Shown: positions 18,762-26,904, counted from the first letter of the stretch. The stretch is 53,080 nt of DNA from Gammaproteobacteria bacterium (GCA_016744375.1 JADGEM010000028.1:1-53080); one strand, 5' to 3'. Program-made: numbers and translations. Notes: generated by a model not told the origin, from the sequence alone.

Positions 18762-18777
18762 TGGCGTATCTCTTGCT
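18762..18777 (+). promoter_or_regulatory. Sigma-54 (RpoN) promoter
   Basis: TGGCGTATCTCTTGCT: GG and GC are exactly 10 nt apart, and 12 of the key positions fit TGGCAC-N5-TTGCW with GT for AC. It lies about 64 bp before the ATG of the gene at 18841 and has an activator palindrome upstream. Confidence 0.75.
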
Positions 18778-18840
18778 TTACCACTCAAAGTAGTAAACTT
18801 TTTCTCAACACCCCGTTAACTAACCTATGAAGGAAATGAT

Positions 18841-19686
18841 ATGTTTAAACAATGCAGATTTTTACCGGGATTATTATCAGCCTCTCTATTAATATACACC
18901 AGTAATGTTCATGCTCAGGAATCTGTTTCCAGCTTTGAACAATCTATAAACAATAACACCAACAAGCCTGCTGGACAGTCCCAACCAGATAATACACCCA
19001 AAATGATTCCTGCTAATTATGATATGAAGGAACTTGCAGAGAAACTAGAAAAACGGGGCTGGGATATTCAGCATAAAAAAGATGGTAGTTTGATTTTAGT
19101 TCCCAAAACAACTCCAGACAATCAAACACATGCATCAACAAAATCACAATGGCAACAATTGCAGGAGAAATTTCAAAATTCTGGGTGGACTGCGACCATT
19201 GATCAGGATGGTTCAATGCACCTAACACCACCAGACAAGGTAATAACATTCAAACAAGAAGATAATAATCAAACAGGTAATAATAAAACGCAGACATTAA
19301 AAAACTCATCTAATCTCTCATTTAAAAAAATGCAAAATAAATTACAGGCAAATGGGTGGGTTGTCAGAAAAAATTCAGATGGCAGTGTTCTGCTCTACCC
19401 TCCTGAACTCAGTGCACAGAAAAAAACAGCATTAGAAAAAGTTATTTCCTGTCCTGGTATAAAGATTTCAAACAAAGTGCCATTACCCATTAATAGCTGG
19501 CAGAAAGCTCACGACATAGCACAAAGCTGGCTTAATCATGAGTCCATTTCTGATATGTCAGTCGGAAAGATACGTAAAATTTTTAATGTTTATATCATCA
19601 GTATTGTTGCTGATAAAGCACCTTTCAATCTCAAATATCAAATCGCTATAAAAAACAGCAATGGAGCCGTGATTGTACTTAACTGA
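18841..19686 (+). CDS. Secreted protein with three GW...DGS repeats and a PepSY-like C-terminus
   Basis: 281 residues, not recognised as a named family. A signal peptide ends near VHA-QES. Three imperfect repeats of about 31 residues follow, at about 60-89, 102-131 and 158-188. Each has a helix (LxxxLxxxGW) and then a hairpin ending DGS-x-x-L-x-P (GWDIQHKKDGSLILVP, GWTATIDQDGSMHLTP, GWVVRKNSDGSVLLYP). Low-complexity Asn/Gln linkers separate them. The C-terminal 75 residues (from about PINSWQKAHDIAQSWL) resemble a PepSY-type domain. The gene has its own sigma-54 promoter and activator site, and a terminator follows at 19849. It is probably a periplasmic or extracellular component of the same regulon as the molybdoenzyme operon. 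Confidence 0.75.
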   Translation: MFKQCRFLPGLLSASLLIYTSNVHAQESVSSFEQSINNNTNKPAGQSQPDNTPKMIPANYDMKELAEKLEKRGWDIQHKKDGSLILVPKTTPDNQTHASTKSQWQQLQEKFQNSGWTATIDQDGSMHLTPPDKVITFKQEDNNQTGNNKTQTLKNSSNLSFKKMQNKLQANGWVVRKNSDGSVLLYPPELSAQKKTALEKVISCPGIKISNKVPLPINSWQKAHDIAQSWLNHESISDMSVGKIRKIFNVYIISIVADKAPFNLKYQIAIKNSNGAVIVLN

Positions 19687-19693
19687 CCCCCTC

Positions 19694-19723
19694 TTGTCAG
19701 GATGTACAGATACATCCTGACAA
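19694..19723. repeat. Perfect 13-bp inverted repeat overlapping the activator site
   Basis: Arms TTGTCAGGATGTA and TACATCCTGACAA with a 4-nt loop (CAGA), just after the stop of the upstream gene. The right arm shares its TGACA with the operator at 19718-19730, so three TGTCA/TGACA half-sites lie within 36 bp. It may be an mRNA 3' hairpin, an extended operator, or both. The nearest T run is about 15 nt away. Confidence 0.6.
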
Positions 19724-19730
19724 ATTGTCA
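19718..19730. promoter_or_regulatory. Upstream activator site, TGACA-N3-TGTCA
   Basis: TGACAAATTGTCA, perfect arms, about 225 bp before the -24 element of the sigma-54 promoter at 19954. This is at the long end for an enhancer but still within the range that works through DNA looping. Confidence 0.6.
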
Positions 19731-19848
19731 CTTCTGATATTTTTTTTAAAAAGCTACTGCAAATAATTGTTTTTGCAAATCATTTTTAAATTTATTATAT
19801 AAACAAAAAGAACATCTTTACCCACATCATTCAGCCTCCAATCATTGC

Positions 19849-19873
19849 CCTGACACAAAGTCAGGTTTTTATT
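19849..19873 (+). terminator. Rho-independent terminator after the secreted-repeat gene
   Basis: CCTGAC, a 5-nt loop (ACAAA), GTCAGG, then TTTTTATT. The stem is perfect and separates the 18841 transcript from the operon starting at the next sigma-54 promoter. Confidence 0.75.
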
Positions 19874-19953
19874 TCTACGGTATTTGCGTTACCTGAACAA
19901 AATCCAATTATATTATCATTTTTCAATAACTTAACTAAGCATTTACAGTACTG

Positions 19954-19969
19954 GCACAGGCGTTGCTAC
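19954..19969 (+). promoter_or_regulatory. Consensus sigma-54 promoter of the DmsAB-like operon
   Basis: TGGCACAGGCGTTGCT matches TGGCAC-N5-TTGCW at every consensus position. Transcription should start near 19981, which rules out the upstream ATG at 19970 as the start of the next gene. Confidence 0.85.
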
Positions 19970-20014
19970 ATGAGAACCAAACACACGAACTCAGGCACAT
20001 TCAGGATTCAATTT

Positions 20015-20320
20015 ATGAATATAAAAGTTAAAAACGTTTTAACACCTTTAGCGTGGTTATTTATGACTGCCACCGTTTCTTCAACGGTTGCGGCAACAGA
20101 TTATCCCATTGCAGGGACAGCTCCTTCACAGCGACCTGTAGGGGCACCCACTATTGAATGGATTCAACATGAACGTGCATGGTTTAAAAATGCCCTGACG
20201 GGTGTTACTCAGCCTTATCCTCGCAGCCTTTATTTTCTGGATAATCAGGGAAACTGGTACACACCATTTACTCACCCTGGAATGGTAGATCGCTATGATC
20301 TGCGGAGATGGCATCACTAA
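20015..20320 (+). CDS. Small secreted protein, first gene of the sigma-54 operon
   Basis: 101 residues. The frame is open from 19970, but that ATG lies at the predicted transcription start. The ATG at 20015 has AGGA 8 nt upstream and gives a proper signal peptide (about 27 residues, ending VAA-TDY). The mature part (about 74 residues) is rich in Pro, Trp, Tyr and His: PVGAPTIEWIQHERAWFKNALTG-like text, then LYFLDNQGNWYTPF and a C-terminal RRWHH. I recognise no family. The aromatic-x-QG-aromatic-Pro segment resembles the FKITPQGQIFFYP insert of the Met-rich protein encoded next. Confidence 0.72.
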   Translation: MNIKVKNVLTPLAWLFMTATVSSTVAATDYPIAGTAPSQRPVGAPTIEWIQHERAWFKNALTGVTQPYPRSLYFLDNQGNWYTPFTHPGMVDRYDLRRWHH

Positions 20321-20324
20321 TTTA

Positions 20325-20372
20325 AGGTTTTTGTGACAAGGGGGTAGCTCTTTATTCATCACAAAAAACCAT
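20325..20372 (+). repeat. Leader hairpin before the Met-rich gene
   Basis: GGTTTTTGTGA and TCACAAAAAACC pair around a loop of about 22 nt, between the small secreted gene and the Met-rich gene. It is followed by a shorter imperfect hairpin (CTGACCG ... CGGCCAG, about 20379-20402). The structure could protect or regulate the downstream message. Confidence 0.45.
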
Positions 20373-20425
20373 AAATATCTGACCGGAATGGTTTCGGCCA
20401 GACTCAAATTCCTTAGGAGGAAAAC

Positions 20426-21496
20426 ATGAAAATTCGAATGCTAACACTAACCAAGCAAATCAAAAAAATCCTTGGCGCTGCAGCCATTGTTAGTGCAGTT
20501 GCAGCCACCTCCGTTAGTGCCAGCATGTATGGCATGAGCGGTATGGGCGGTATGTCTGGCATGAATGGTATGTCTGGAATGAACGGCATGGGCGGTATGT
20601 CCGGAATGAACGGCATGAGTGGCATGTCTGGAATGAACGGCATGAGTGGCATGTCTGGAATGGGCGGCATGTCTGGCATGAGCGGCATGAACGGCTACTT
20701 CAAGATCACCCCACAAGGACAAATCTTCTTCTATCCCGCATCTGGTATGAGCGGTATGTCTGGAATGAGTGGAATGGGCGGTATGTCTGGAATGGGCGGT
20801 ATGTCTGGAATGAACGGTATGTCTGGAATGGGCGGTATGTCTGGAATGAACGGCATGTCTGGCATGAACGGTATGTCTGGAATGAACGGTATGTCTGGAA
20901 TGAACGGTATGTCTGGAATGAACGGTATGTCTGGAATGAACGGTATGTCTGGAATGAACGGCATGTCTGGAATGGGCGGTATGTCTGGAATGGGCGGTAT
21001 GTCTGGAATGAACGGTCGTTGGATCTGGAGACCTGCTGGCATGAGTGGTATGTCTGGAATGAACGGCATGGGCGGTATGTCTGGAATGAACGGCATGGGC
21101 GGTATGTCTGGAATGAATGGCATGGGCGGTATGTCTGGAATGAATGGCATGGGCGGTATGTCTGGAATGAATGGCATGAGTGGAATGTCTGGTATGGGCG
21201 GTATGTCTGGAATGAACGGTATGTCTGGCATGAGTGGTATGTCTGGCATGGGCGGTATGTCTGGAATGAGCGGCTATTTCAAGATCACTCCACAAGGACA
21301 AATCTTCTTCTATCCAGCTACTGGCATGAGTGGTATGTCTGGAATGGGCGGTATGTCTGGAATGAGCGGTATGTCTGGAATGAATGGCATGGGTGGTATG
21401 TCTGGAATGAACGGCATGGGCGGTATGTCTGGAATGAATGGCATGGGCGGTATGTCTGGAATGAATGGCATGGGTGGTATGTCTGCCTGGAGATAA
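20426..21496 (+). CDS. Secreted methionine-rich Met-Ser-Gly repeat protein
   Basis: 356 residues. A strong ribosome binding site (AGGAGG, 5 nt spacing) precedes the ATG. A signal peptide of about 32 residues ends TSVSA. The mature protein is almost wholly hexapeptide repeats MSGMNG, MSGMGG and MSGMSG, so about every third residue is Met. It is broken by three short aromatic inserts: FKITPQGQIFFYP near residue 93 and again near 284, and GRWIWRPAG near 197. It contains no Cys. Such a chain is likely extended or disordered. Possible roles are Cu(I) binding through MxxM, a sink for oxidants through Met sulfoxide, or a structural protein like sulfur-globule proteins. Its place in an operon with a DmsA-like enzyme is the main clue. 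I know no characterised homologue. Confidence 0.85.
   Translation: MKIRMLTLTKQIKKILGAAAIVSAVAATSVSASMYGMSGMGGMSGMNGMSGMNGMGGMSGMNGMSGMSGMNGMSGMSGMGGMSGMSGMNGYFKITPQGQIFFYPASGMSGMSGMSGMGGMSGMGGMSGMNGMSGMGGMSGMNGMSGMNGMSGMNGMSGMNGMSGMNGMSGMNGMSGMNGMSGMGGMSGMGGMSGMNGRWIWRPAGMSGMSGMNGMGGMSGMNGMGGMSGMNGMGGMSGMNGMGGMSGMNGMSGMSGMGGMSGMNGMSGMSGMSGMGGMSGMSGYFKITPQGQIFFYPATGMSGMSGMGGMSGMSGMSGMNGMGGMSGMNGMGGMSGMNGMGGMSGMNGMGGMSAWR
20525..21487 (+). repeat. 18-bp coding tandem repeats (about 50 units)
   Basis: Units close to ATGTCTGGAATGAACGGT, with variants that change AAC to GGC or AGC. Many neighbouring units are identical in sequence, which suggests recent expansion and makes length change by slippage or recombination likely. 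Confidence 0.85.
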
Positions 21497-21514
21497 GGTC
21501 ACTTCACTCCTCCA

Positions 21515-21578
21515 CTGCACATGGACGTGCATGATGACATGTGCAGGGACGCATCATATACAGGCGCTTAAATGCGCC
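21515..21578 (+). terminator. Two hairpins after the Met-rich gene (partial terminator or mRNA stabiliser)
   Basis: Hairpin 1 pairs CTGCACATG (21515-21523) with CATGTGCAG (21538-21546). Hairpin 2 pairs GGCGC with GCGCC (21563-21578) and is followed by ATCATTTT. The T run is weak, so read-through into the cytochrome and dmsA-like genes is expected, giving more Met-rich protein than enzyme. Confidence 0.5.
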
Positions 21579-21609
21579 ATCATTTTAAGTAGCCTGAGGT
21601 CAAAACAAT

Positions 21610-22404
21610 ATGAAAAGATATTATCTCTTCCTGACACTAATCCCGCTATCGATATTTGTAATGACACTCTCGGCAGCTGAAAACTTAACAAGCAAAGATT
21701 ACCATCGTGCACAATGGGATCCCATCCATTTCCAACCCGATATTGCAACAGCAACGAATAAACAATGCCTGAGTTGTCATCAGGAAGTGCTTGAGCAAAA
21801 AGTAGAAACAAAATCACCGGCTGGTGTTGAAGCTGCATCTACCCTGGCCTGGTATCAGACACTGACAACCTATGAAGGCCCACAGAAAACTTTTCACCAA
21901 CGTCATTTGTCCAGTGACTTAGCAAAGCAGGTCATGGACATGAAATGCACAACCTGCCATCAGGGTAGCAATCCTCGTGAAGAAGCAATTATTCCTCCCG
22001 ATCAGAACCTGGATCAGTTTACCCTGCGTAAATCAGTTAATCCGGAAACCTGTCTCATGTGTCATGGTGACTTCCCGGACTTCAAGCGTATGGGACTGAC
22101 TTCACACTGGAACACATCAAGAGATATTTTTCAGAACAACTGTCTACTTTGTCATGCTGGTGTTCGCACAACTCGGCATCAGGTTAACTTCCTCAAGGCA
22201 GAAGCCATAGAGAGTGCAGGTAAAAAAGATTCTGATATCTGCTTTGGGTGCCATGGCGGCCGTCAATGGTATCGCATTGCTTATCCTTATCCAAGACATG
22301 CATGGGATGGTATGGCCAAAGAGATTCCTGACTGGGCAAAAGATCGTCCCACAGAATCGCATCCAAGATTTAAACTCCAAACCGAAAAAGTAAGCAAAAA
22401 ATAA
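21610..22404 (+). CDS. Periplasmic pentahaem cytochrome c
   Basis: 264 residues with a signal peptide (ending LSAAE) and five CXXCH motifs: CLSCH, CTTCH, CLMCH, CLLCH and CFGCH. Many other His residues could serve as sixth ligands. It does not look like NapC/NirT or NrfB; I cannot name the family. It lies directly upstream of the DmsA-like gene and probably exchanges electrons with the DmsAB-like pair, replacing the missing DmsC-type membrane anchor. Confidence 0.88.
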   Translation: MKRYYLFLTLIPLSIFVMTLSAAENLTSKDYHRAQWDPIHFQPDIATATNKQCLSCHQEVLEQKVETKSPAGVEAASTLAWYQTLTTYEGPQKTFHQRHLSSDLAKQVMDMKCTTCHQGSNPREEAIIPPDQNLDQFTLRKSVNPETCLMCHGDFPDFKRMGLTSHWNTSRDIFQNNCLLCHAGVRTTRHQVNFLKAEAIESAGKKDSDICFGCHGGRQWYRIAYPYPRHAWDGMAKEIPDWAKDRPTESHPRFKLQTEKVSKK

Positions 22405-22431
22405 TGAAACTGGCGTAAAGGAAAATAAACT

Positions 22432-25008
22432 ATGAGTATTAAAGAAAGCTTTGATAAGCTTCAGCAACGCCTTAATCTGACAAGACGTTCATTTTTAAAA
22501 GGCACAGCAACCAGTGCAGGAGTTCTCGCAACCAGTGGACTGGTAGAAATGAAATGTGGTAAGGAGGCCAAGGCATTTGCCTATGAACCTTATCCAAAAG
22601 ATGATCAGTTAGAAACAGTCGTGACCAGTTGTGCACACAATTGTGGCTCACGCCACATGTTAGTCGCACATAAATGGAAAGATGTCATAGTTCGGCTTTC
22701 AAGCGATGATGGCCGTTATCAAAAAGGAGGGGAATTTAACAAAGATACAATGGAAGAGCCACAGTTACGAGCCTGTTTAAGGGGTCGTTCCTATCGCCAG
22801 CGTCTCTATTCTGCTGAACGGCTGCTTTATCCTATGATGCGTGTAGGTGAACGTGGTGAAGGTAAATTCAAACGGGTTTCATGGGATGAAGCCCTAAGCT
22901 TTGTCGTAAAAAAAATGAACCACCTCAAAAGTACCTATGGACCCACTGCTATTCTGGATCAAAGTTATGCAGGTGCCTCCTATGGTGTACTACACAAATC
23001 TGATCAAATTGAAGGCTTATTAGGGCGCTTTTTAGGTATGTTCGGTTGCCGTACAAACTCCTGGTCTGTCCCTTCTTATGAAGCAACCACCGCCAGTTCT
23101 AAATGGACTTACGGTACCATTCAGGATGGAAATGAGGATGATACCTATGCCGAATCCAAGCTGATGATTATGTGGGGCTGGAATCCAGCTTATACTTTTC
23201 ACGGCGGTAATACCTTTATGTATATGCGTATGGCCAAGCAACGAGGCTGTAAGTTTGTTTTGATTGATCCGCAATATACTGACTCAGCCGCAGCCTATGA
23301 TGCCTGGTGGATCCCTATCAAGCCAAATACAGATGCCGCCATGATGGCCGGTATGGCACATTATATCTTTACCAATAATCTACAGGATCAGGAATTTATT
23401 AATAATTTTGTCCAGGGTATGGATGCCGGGACAATGCCTGACTGGAGTAAAAATTCAGCCAATGGTAAAGAAAACTTTAAAGACTACATTATGGGCACCT
23501 ATGATGGCCAGCCAAAAACACCGGAATGGGCCGAAAAAATCTGTGGTGTCCCTGCTAAGGACATTATAAAACTGGCTGATATGTATGCAACAACAAAACC
23601 AGCAGCTCTCAAAGCCTCCTGGGCGCCAGGACGTAATGCTTATGGAGAGCAATACAGCCGCATGGCCGCTGCATTACAAGCAATGACTGGTAATATTGGT
23701 AAACTGGGTGGCTGCGCTGAAGGTGTCGGTAAAGGCTGGCATGCTGAAGCCGTAGCTTATCCCTATGATCAATACGCTAATATCTGGTTTCAAGCCATTA
23801 AATCCGATCGTTGGGCACATTGTGTACTAAATTATCCTAACGTCAAACGAGAAGAAGTTGGCCTCTGGCCTCGTCAGGATGCGACTGATGGTCAAATACC
23901 CAATATCAAAGCAATTTTCTGGCAAGGTTCAGACTGGCTTAATCAGCTGACCAACATTAACAAAGATCTTGAAGCAATAAAAATGCTTGAACTCGTTGTC
24001 TGTATGGATTCCACAATCACACCTTCTGGCCTCTGGGCAGACATACTATTACCGGTATCCACTCACTTTGAACGTCATGATACGGCCCTGCCCTGGTACA
24101 AGGGACACTACTATATCCATCGCCCAAAAGTCATTGAACCTATGGGTGAATCAAAAACTGATATTCAGATATTTACTGAATTAGCCTATCGAATTGGTGG
24201 TGATGTTTTTGGTAAAGCATATAACCCCAAAGCAAGCAGAAATTATTTTAATGATAATAATGCTGTTGATGAAGCTTACCTTCGTGATTGGTGGGAAGGT
24301 CAGGTTATGGCACATCAACATGTTGATATGCCCTGGAATGAATTTAAAAAGCATGGCGTCTACAAATTTAAACTGGATCGTCCTCATATCGCATTTCAGG
24401 ATCAGATTGAAAAAGGCAAACGCTTCGAAACTGCTTCAGGGAAAATCGAAATTCTCAGCACTCAGCTGGCCAATATTGCTGATTGGAAAAAAACAAAATA
24501 TGGTTATCATATTCCATCGATTCCAAAATGGATCGAACCCTGGGAATCATTAAACTCACCTAAAACCAAAAAATGGCCCTTCCATATGATTTCTCCACAT
24601 CCGAGATGGCGCACGCATTCCATCTTCAATAACTGTTCCTGGTTACGTGAAACCTATGACCAGGAAGTCACCATGAATGCATCTGATGCAAAACGCATGG
24701 GCATAAAAAATGGTGAGACAGTTCAAGTTTGGAATGATCGAGGGAAAATTATCCTGCCAGTCTATGTTACTGAACGCTGCATGCCCAGCGTGTTGGTTGT
24801 CTATGAAGGTGCCTGGATGGATTTAGATGAAAATGGTGTTGACCGAGCAGGTAATCCTGACTTTCTGACTCTTGATGAACCCAGTCCTGCCGGTTCTTTT
24901 GCTTACAACACTGTGTTGTGTAATATACAGAAAACTGATCTGGTCCATCGTCCTGGCTGGGACAAACTGGCTACTTCCCGCGCCCACGTTTTTCGTCGCG
25001 ATTACTAA
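22432..25008 (+). CDS. DmsA-like molybdopterin oxidoreductase, catalytic subunit (copy 1)
   Basis: 858 residues. A Tat signal (LTRRSFLKG, residues 16-24) directs folded export. The FS0 cluster motif is C67-x3-C71-x3-H75 ... C115 (ACLRGRS), with His in place of the third Cys of E. coli DmsA. The molybdenum region aligns without gaps to DmsA over VPSYEATTASSKWTYG and puts Ser215 at the Mo-ligand position, preceded by a 7-residue insertion. Other family blocks: GEGKFKRVSWDEAL, GWNPAYTFHGG, LIDPQYTDSAA, LKASWAPGRNAYGEQYSRM and PSPAGSFAYNTV. A Ser-ligated enzyme of this type normally reduces S- or N-oxides; the substrate here is unknown. It is followed by its FeS subunit and a TorD-type chaperone. 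Confidence 0.9.
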   Translation: MSIKESFDKLQQRLNLTRRSFLKGTATSAGVLATSGLVEMKCGKEAKAFAYEPYPKDDQLETVVTSCAHNCGSRHMLVAHKWKDVIVRLSSDDGRYQKGGEFNKDTMEEPQLRACLRGRSYRQRLYSAERLLYPMMRVGERGEGKFKRVSWDEALSFVVKKMNHLKSTYGPTAILDQSYAGASYGVLHKSDQIEGLLGRFLGMFGCRTNSWSVPSYEATTASSKWTYGTIQDGNEDDTYAESKLMIMWGWNPAYTFHGGNTFMYMRMAKQRGCKFVLIDPQYTDSAAAYDAWWIPIKPNTDAAMMAGMAHYIFTNNLQDQEFINNFVQGMDAGTMPDWSKNSANGKENFKDYIMGTYDGQPKTPEWAEKICGVPAKDIIKLADMYATTKPAALKASWAPGRNAYGEQYSRMAAALQAMTGNIGKLGGCAEGVGKGWHAEAVAYPYDQYANIWFQAIKSDRWAHCVLNYPNVKREEVGLWPRQDATDGQIPNIKAIFWQGSDWLNQLTNINKDLEAIKMLELVVCMDSTITPSGLWADILLPVSTHFERHDTALPWYKGHYYIHRPKVIEPMGESKTDIQIFTELAYRIGGDVFGKAYNPKASRNYFNDNNAVDEAYLRDWWEGQVMAHQHVDMPWNEFKKHGVYKFKLDRPHIAFQDQIEKGKRFETASGKIEILSTQLANIADWKKTKYGYHIPSIPKWIEPWESLNSPKTKKWPFHMISPHPRWRTHSIFNNCSWLRETYDQEVTMNASDAKRMGIKNGETVQVWNDRGKIILPVYVTERCMPSVLVVYEGAWMDLDENGVDRAGNPDFLTLDEPSPAGSFAYNTVLCNIQKTDLVHRPGWDKLATSRAHVFRRDY

Positions 25009-25029
25009 TCAGATTTGAAGGAATAGAAC

Positions 25030-25695
25030 ATGTCAACGAAAAAAGATGTTAAGAAAATACGGGAAGCAGTTAAACGTACAAAACGTGAAACTTATACGCC
25101 TGTTAAGCCTGATATGCAAATGGGGTTTGTTCATAACAATGTGGACTGTATTGGCTGTCGTGCTTGCGAAATAGCTTGTAAAGACAAAAACGGACTGGCT
25201 CCTGGACCTCGGTTTCGACGCGTGCAATACATTGAAGGGGGAACTTATCCTGATGTATTTGCTTATAAGGTCAATATGTCCTGTAATCACTGTGCTGAGC
25301 CTGCTTGTCTACCCACCTGCCCTACCGGGGCAATATTTAAGCGAAAAAAAGACGGCATTGTCGATATTGACTCAACACTTTGTATCGGTTGTCGTCGCTG
25401 TGAAGCAGCCTGCCCTTATGGTGCTCCTCAATATGATCCATCTGATAATATTGTTAAAAAATGCAATATGTGTGTCGATGAAATTGATGCCGGAAGAAAA
25501 CCCTATTGTGTCATGGCTTGCATGATGCGGGTTCTGGATATCGGGCCTATTGAAAAGATTTGGGATGGTAGCCTTGAAACCATAGCTTATGGTGGAAAAG
25601 ACATGATTTCCCGTCAAGTTAAGAATATGGCCAATATTGAATTAACGAAACCCTCTATTGGTTTTGTTGCCCATAGCAAAGGGAAAATAAAATGA
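25030..25695 (+). CDS. DmsB-like four-cluster [4Fe-4S] subunit
   Basis: 221 residues with four Cys motifs: CIGCRACEIACK, CNHCAEPACLPTCP, CIGCRRCEAACPYGAPQY and CNMC with CVMACM. The spacing, the YGAPQY block and the C-terminal ELTKPSIGF tail match DmsB. It carries electrons between the molybdenum subunit and a periplasmic or membrane partner. No DmsC/NrfD gene follows, so electrons probably pass to the penta- and monohaem cytochromes of the operon. It overlaps the chaperone gene by 4 bp. Confidence 0.92.
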   Translation: MSTKKDVKKIREAVKRTKRETYTPVKPDMQMGFVHNNVDCIGCRACEIACKDKNGLAPGPRFRRVQYIEGGTYPDVFAYKVNMSCNHCAEPACLPTCPTGAIFKRKKDGIVDIDSTLCIGCRRCEAACPYGAPQYDPSDNIVKKCNMCVDEIDAGRKPYCVMACMMRVLDIGPIEKIWDGSLETIAYGGKDMISRQVKNMANIELTKPSIGFVAHSKGKIK

Positions 25696-26459
25696 ACGCT
25701 GCATTACCTAAATCTGATCTACCCGATTTTTTAACTACTTTCAGAATGCGAGTTGCCGAAGATCTTAATCTCATGGCAACCTTGCATGCTCATGAACCCG
25801 ATGCTGCACTGCTTAAGGAACTCAAAAAAATAGACTTTCCTTTTTGCCTGACTTTAATACCTGAAAGTGGTCCTGGTGCCCAATCAATGTTTTTATTAGA
25901 GGAAGCATTAACACTGCTATCAACGGATGTCTCTCAAAGTACTCTTGATGATCTTGCTGCTGACTACGCCAGCATCTATCTTAATCATAATATTTCAGCC
26001 TCTCCTGAAGAGTCTGTCTGGCTCGATGAAGATAGCCTGGTGTGTCAGCAGAGCATGTTTGATGTGCGCACCTGGTATGAAACATATGGCCTTGAAATTC
26101 CAGACTGGCGGCAGAGACCTGATGATCATCTAGTTTATGAACTGCAATTTATTGCACGATTATTAGAGAGAGATGAAGATTTAAAAACATTGGAGCAAAT
26201 TACTGTTTTTATGGATGAACATTTACTGCGCTGGCTAGGAAACTTTGGTGAGCGTGTACTGGGTCGTTGCGATACTCAATACTTTGCCAGTGTTGCTGCA
26301 CTGACTGCCGCATTTTGTGAAGACCTACGGGATGTTCTTGCAGAAGTGCTGGAACAGCCTCGTCCCACAAGAGAAGAAATTGAAGAACGTATGAAACCTA
26401 AACAAGCGACACAGGATGAAGCTCTTCAATATATGCCTGGCATAGGCCCGGCAGTTTAA
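25692..26459 (+). CDS. TorD/DmsD-family molybdoenzyme maturation chaperone
   Basis: 255 residues, all-helical, with the TorD-family core ADYASIYLNHN...PEESVWLDED and a long helix around PDWRQRPDDHLVYELQFI. Such proteins bind the Tat signal and apo-enzyme so that the molybdenum cofactor is inserted before export. The ATGA overlap with the FeS gene couples their synthesis. It may also serve the second DmsA-like protein at 30425, whose Tat region (NRRSFLKG) is nearly identical. The C-terminal 30 residues are charged and probably disordered. Confidence 0.88.
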   Translation: MNAALPKSDLPDFLTTFRMRVAEDLNLMATLHAHEPDAALLKELKKIDFPFCLTLIPESGPGAQSMFLLEEALTLLSTDVSQSTLDDLAADYASIYLNHNISASPEESVWLDEDSLVCQQSMFDVRTWYETYGLEIPDWRQRPDDHLVYELQFIARLLERDEDLKTLEQITVFMDEHLLRWLGNFGERVLGRCDTQYFASVAALTAAFCEDLRDVLAEVLEQPRPTREEIEERMKPKQATQDEALQYMPGIGPAV

Positions 26460-26490
26460 CCTTAAACACTAAAACTCCAGAGGATTTTTT

Positions 26491-26868
26491 ATGAATCAAT
26501 TATTTAAATTTTTATCCATTACGGCCGCGGCCTTCATGTTAACCACACAGGTGTCAGCAGGTGATGCCGCCGCCGGAAAAGCAATTTATGATGGTGCAGG
26601 CGCCTGTGCATCCTGTCATGGTGCCACTGGTGAAGGTGATGGTGTTGCCGCTGTCGCATTTAATCCAAAACCTTCCAGTTTTGCTGAAAGTGCCTTCCGA
26701 ATAGACACCGATGGTGATGGTACCAAAGGAAGTGATACAGATTTAAGCAATACGATTAAAAATGGTGCAGCAAAATATGGGGGTAATGTCGGCATGCCTG
26801 GACGACCTGATTTTTCTGACACTCAGATCAACGATCTCGTTGCATATATTCGTTCATTAAAGAAATAA
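26491..26868 (+). CDS. Monohaem cytochrome c
   Basis: 125 residues, class I. A signal peptide ends QVSAGD, the haem site is CASCH, and a candidate distal Met is in VGMPGRPDF. It is the last gene of the sigma-54 operon, 31 bp after the chaperone gene, and is likely the soluble electron carrier for the DmsAB-like enzyme. A strong terminator follows. Confidence 0.9.
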   Translation: MNQLFKFLSITAAAFMLTTQVSAGDAAAGKAIYDGAGACASCHGATGEGDGVAAVAFNPKPSSFAESAFRIDTDGDGTKGSDTDLSNTIKNGAAKYGGNVGMPGRPDFSDTQINDLVAYIRSLKK

Positions 26869-26904
26869 AAATTGACACGTCGGGCACTCGAGCAGCCCAA
26901 AAGG

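Noticed and set aside
19970-20014. Upstream ATG of the small secreted gene
   Set aside because: It lies within the sigma-54 promoter region, before the predicted transcription start. The ATG at 20015 gives a signal peptide and has a ribosome binding site.
20525-21487. Repeat block considered as a CRISPR array
   Set aside because: Units are 18 bp, contiguous and coding, with no spacers and no cas genes.
20447-21532. Long antisense open frames (His/Arg/Thr-rich and Pro/Ile/Met-rich) over the Met-rich gene
   Set aside because: They are side effects of the 18-bp repeat, which keeps other frames open. There is no ribosome binding site or signal peptide, and the plus frame has both.
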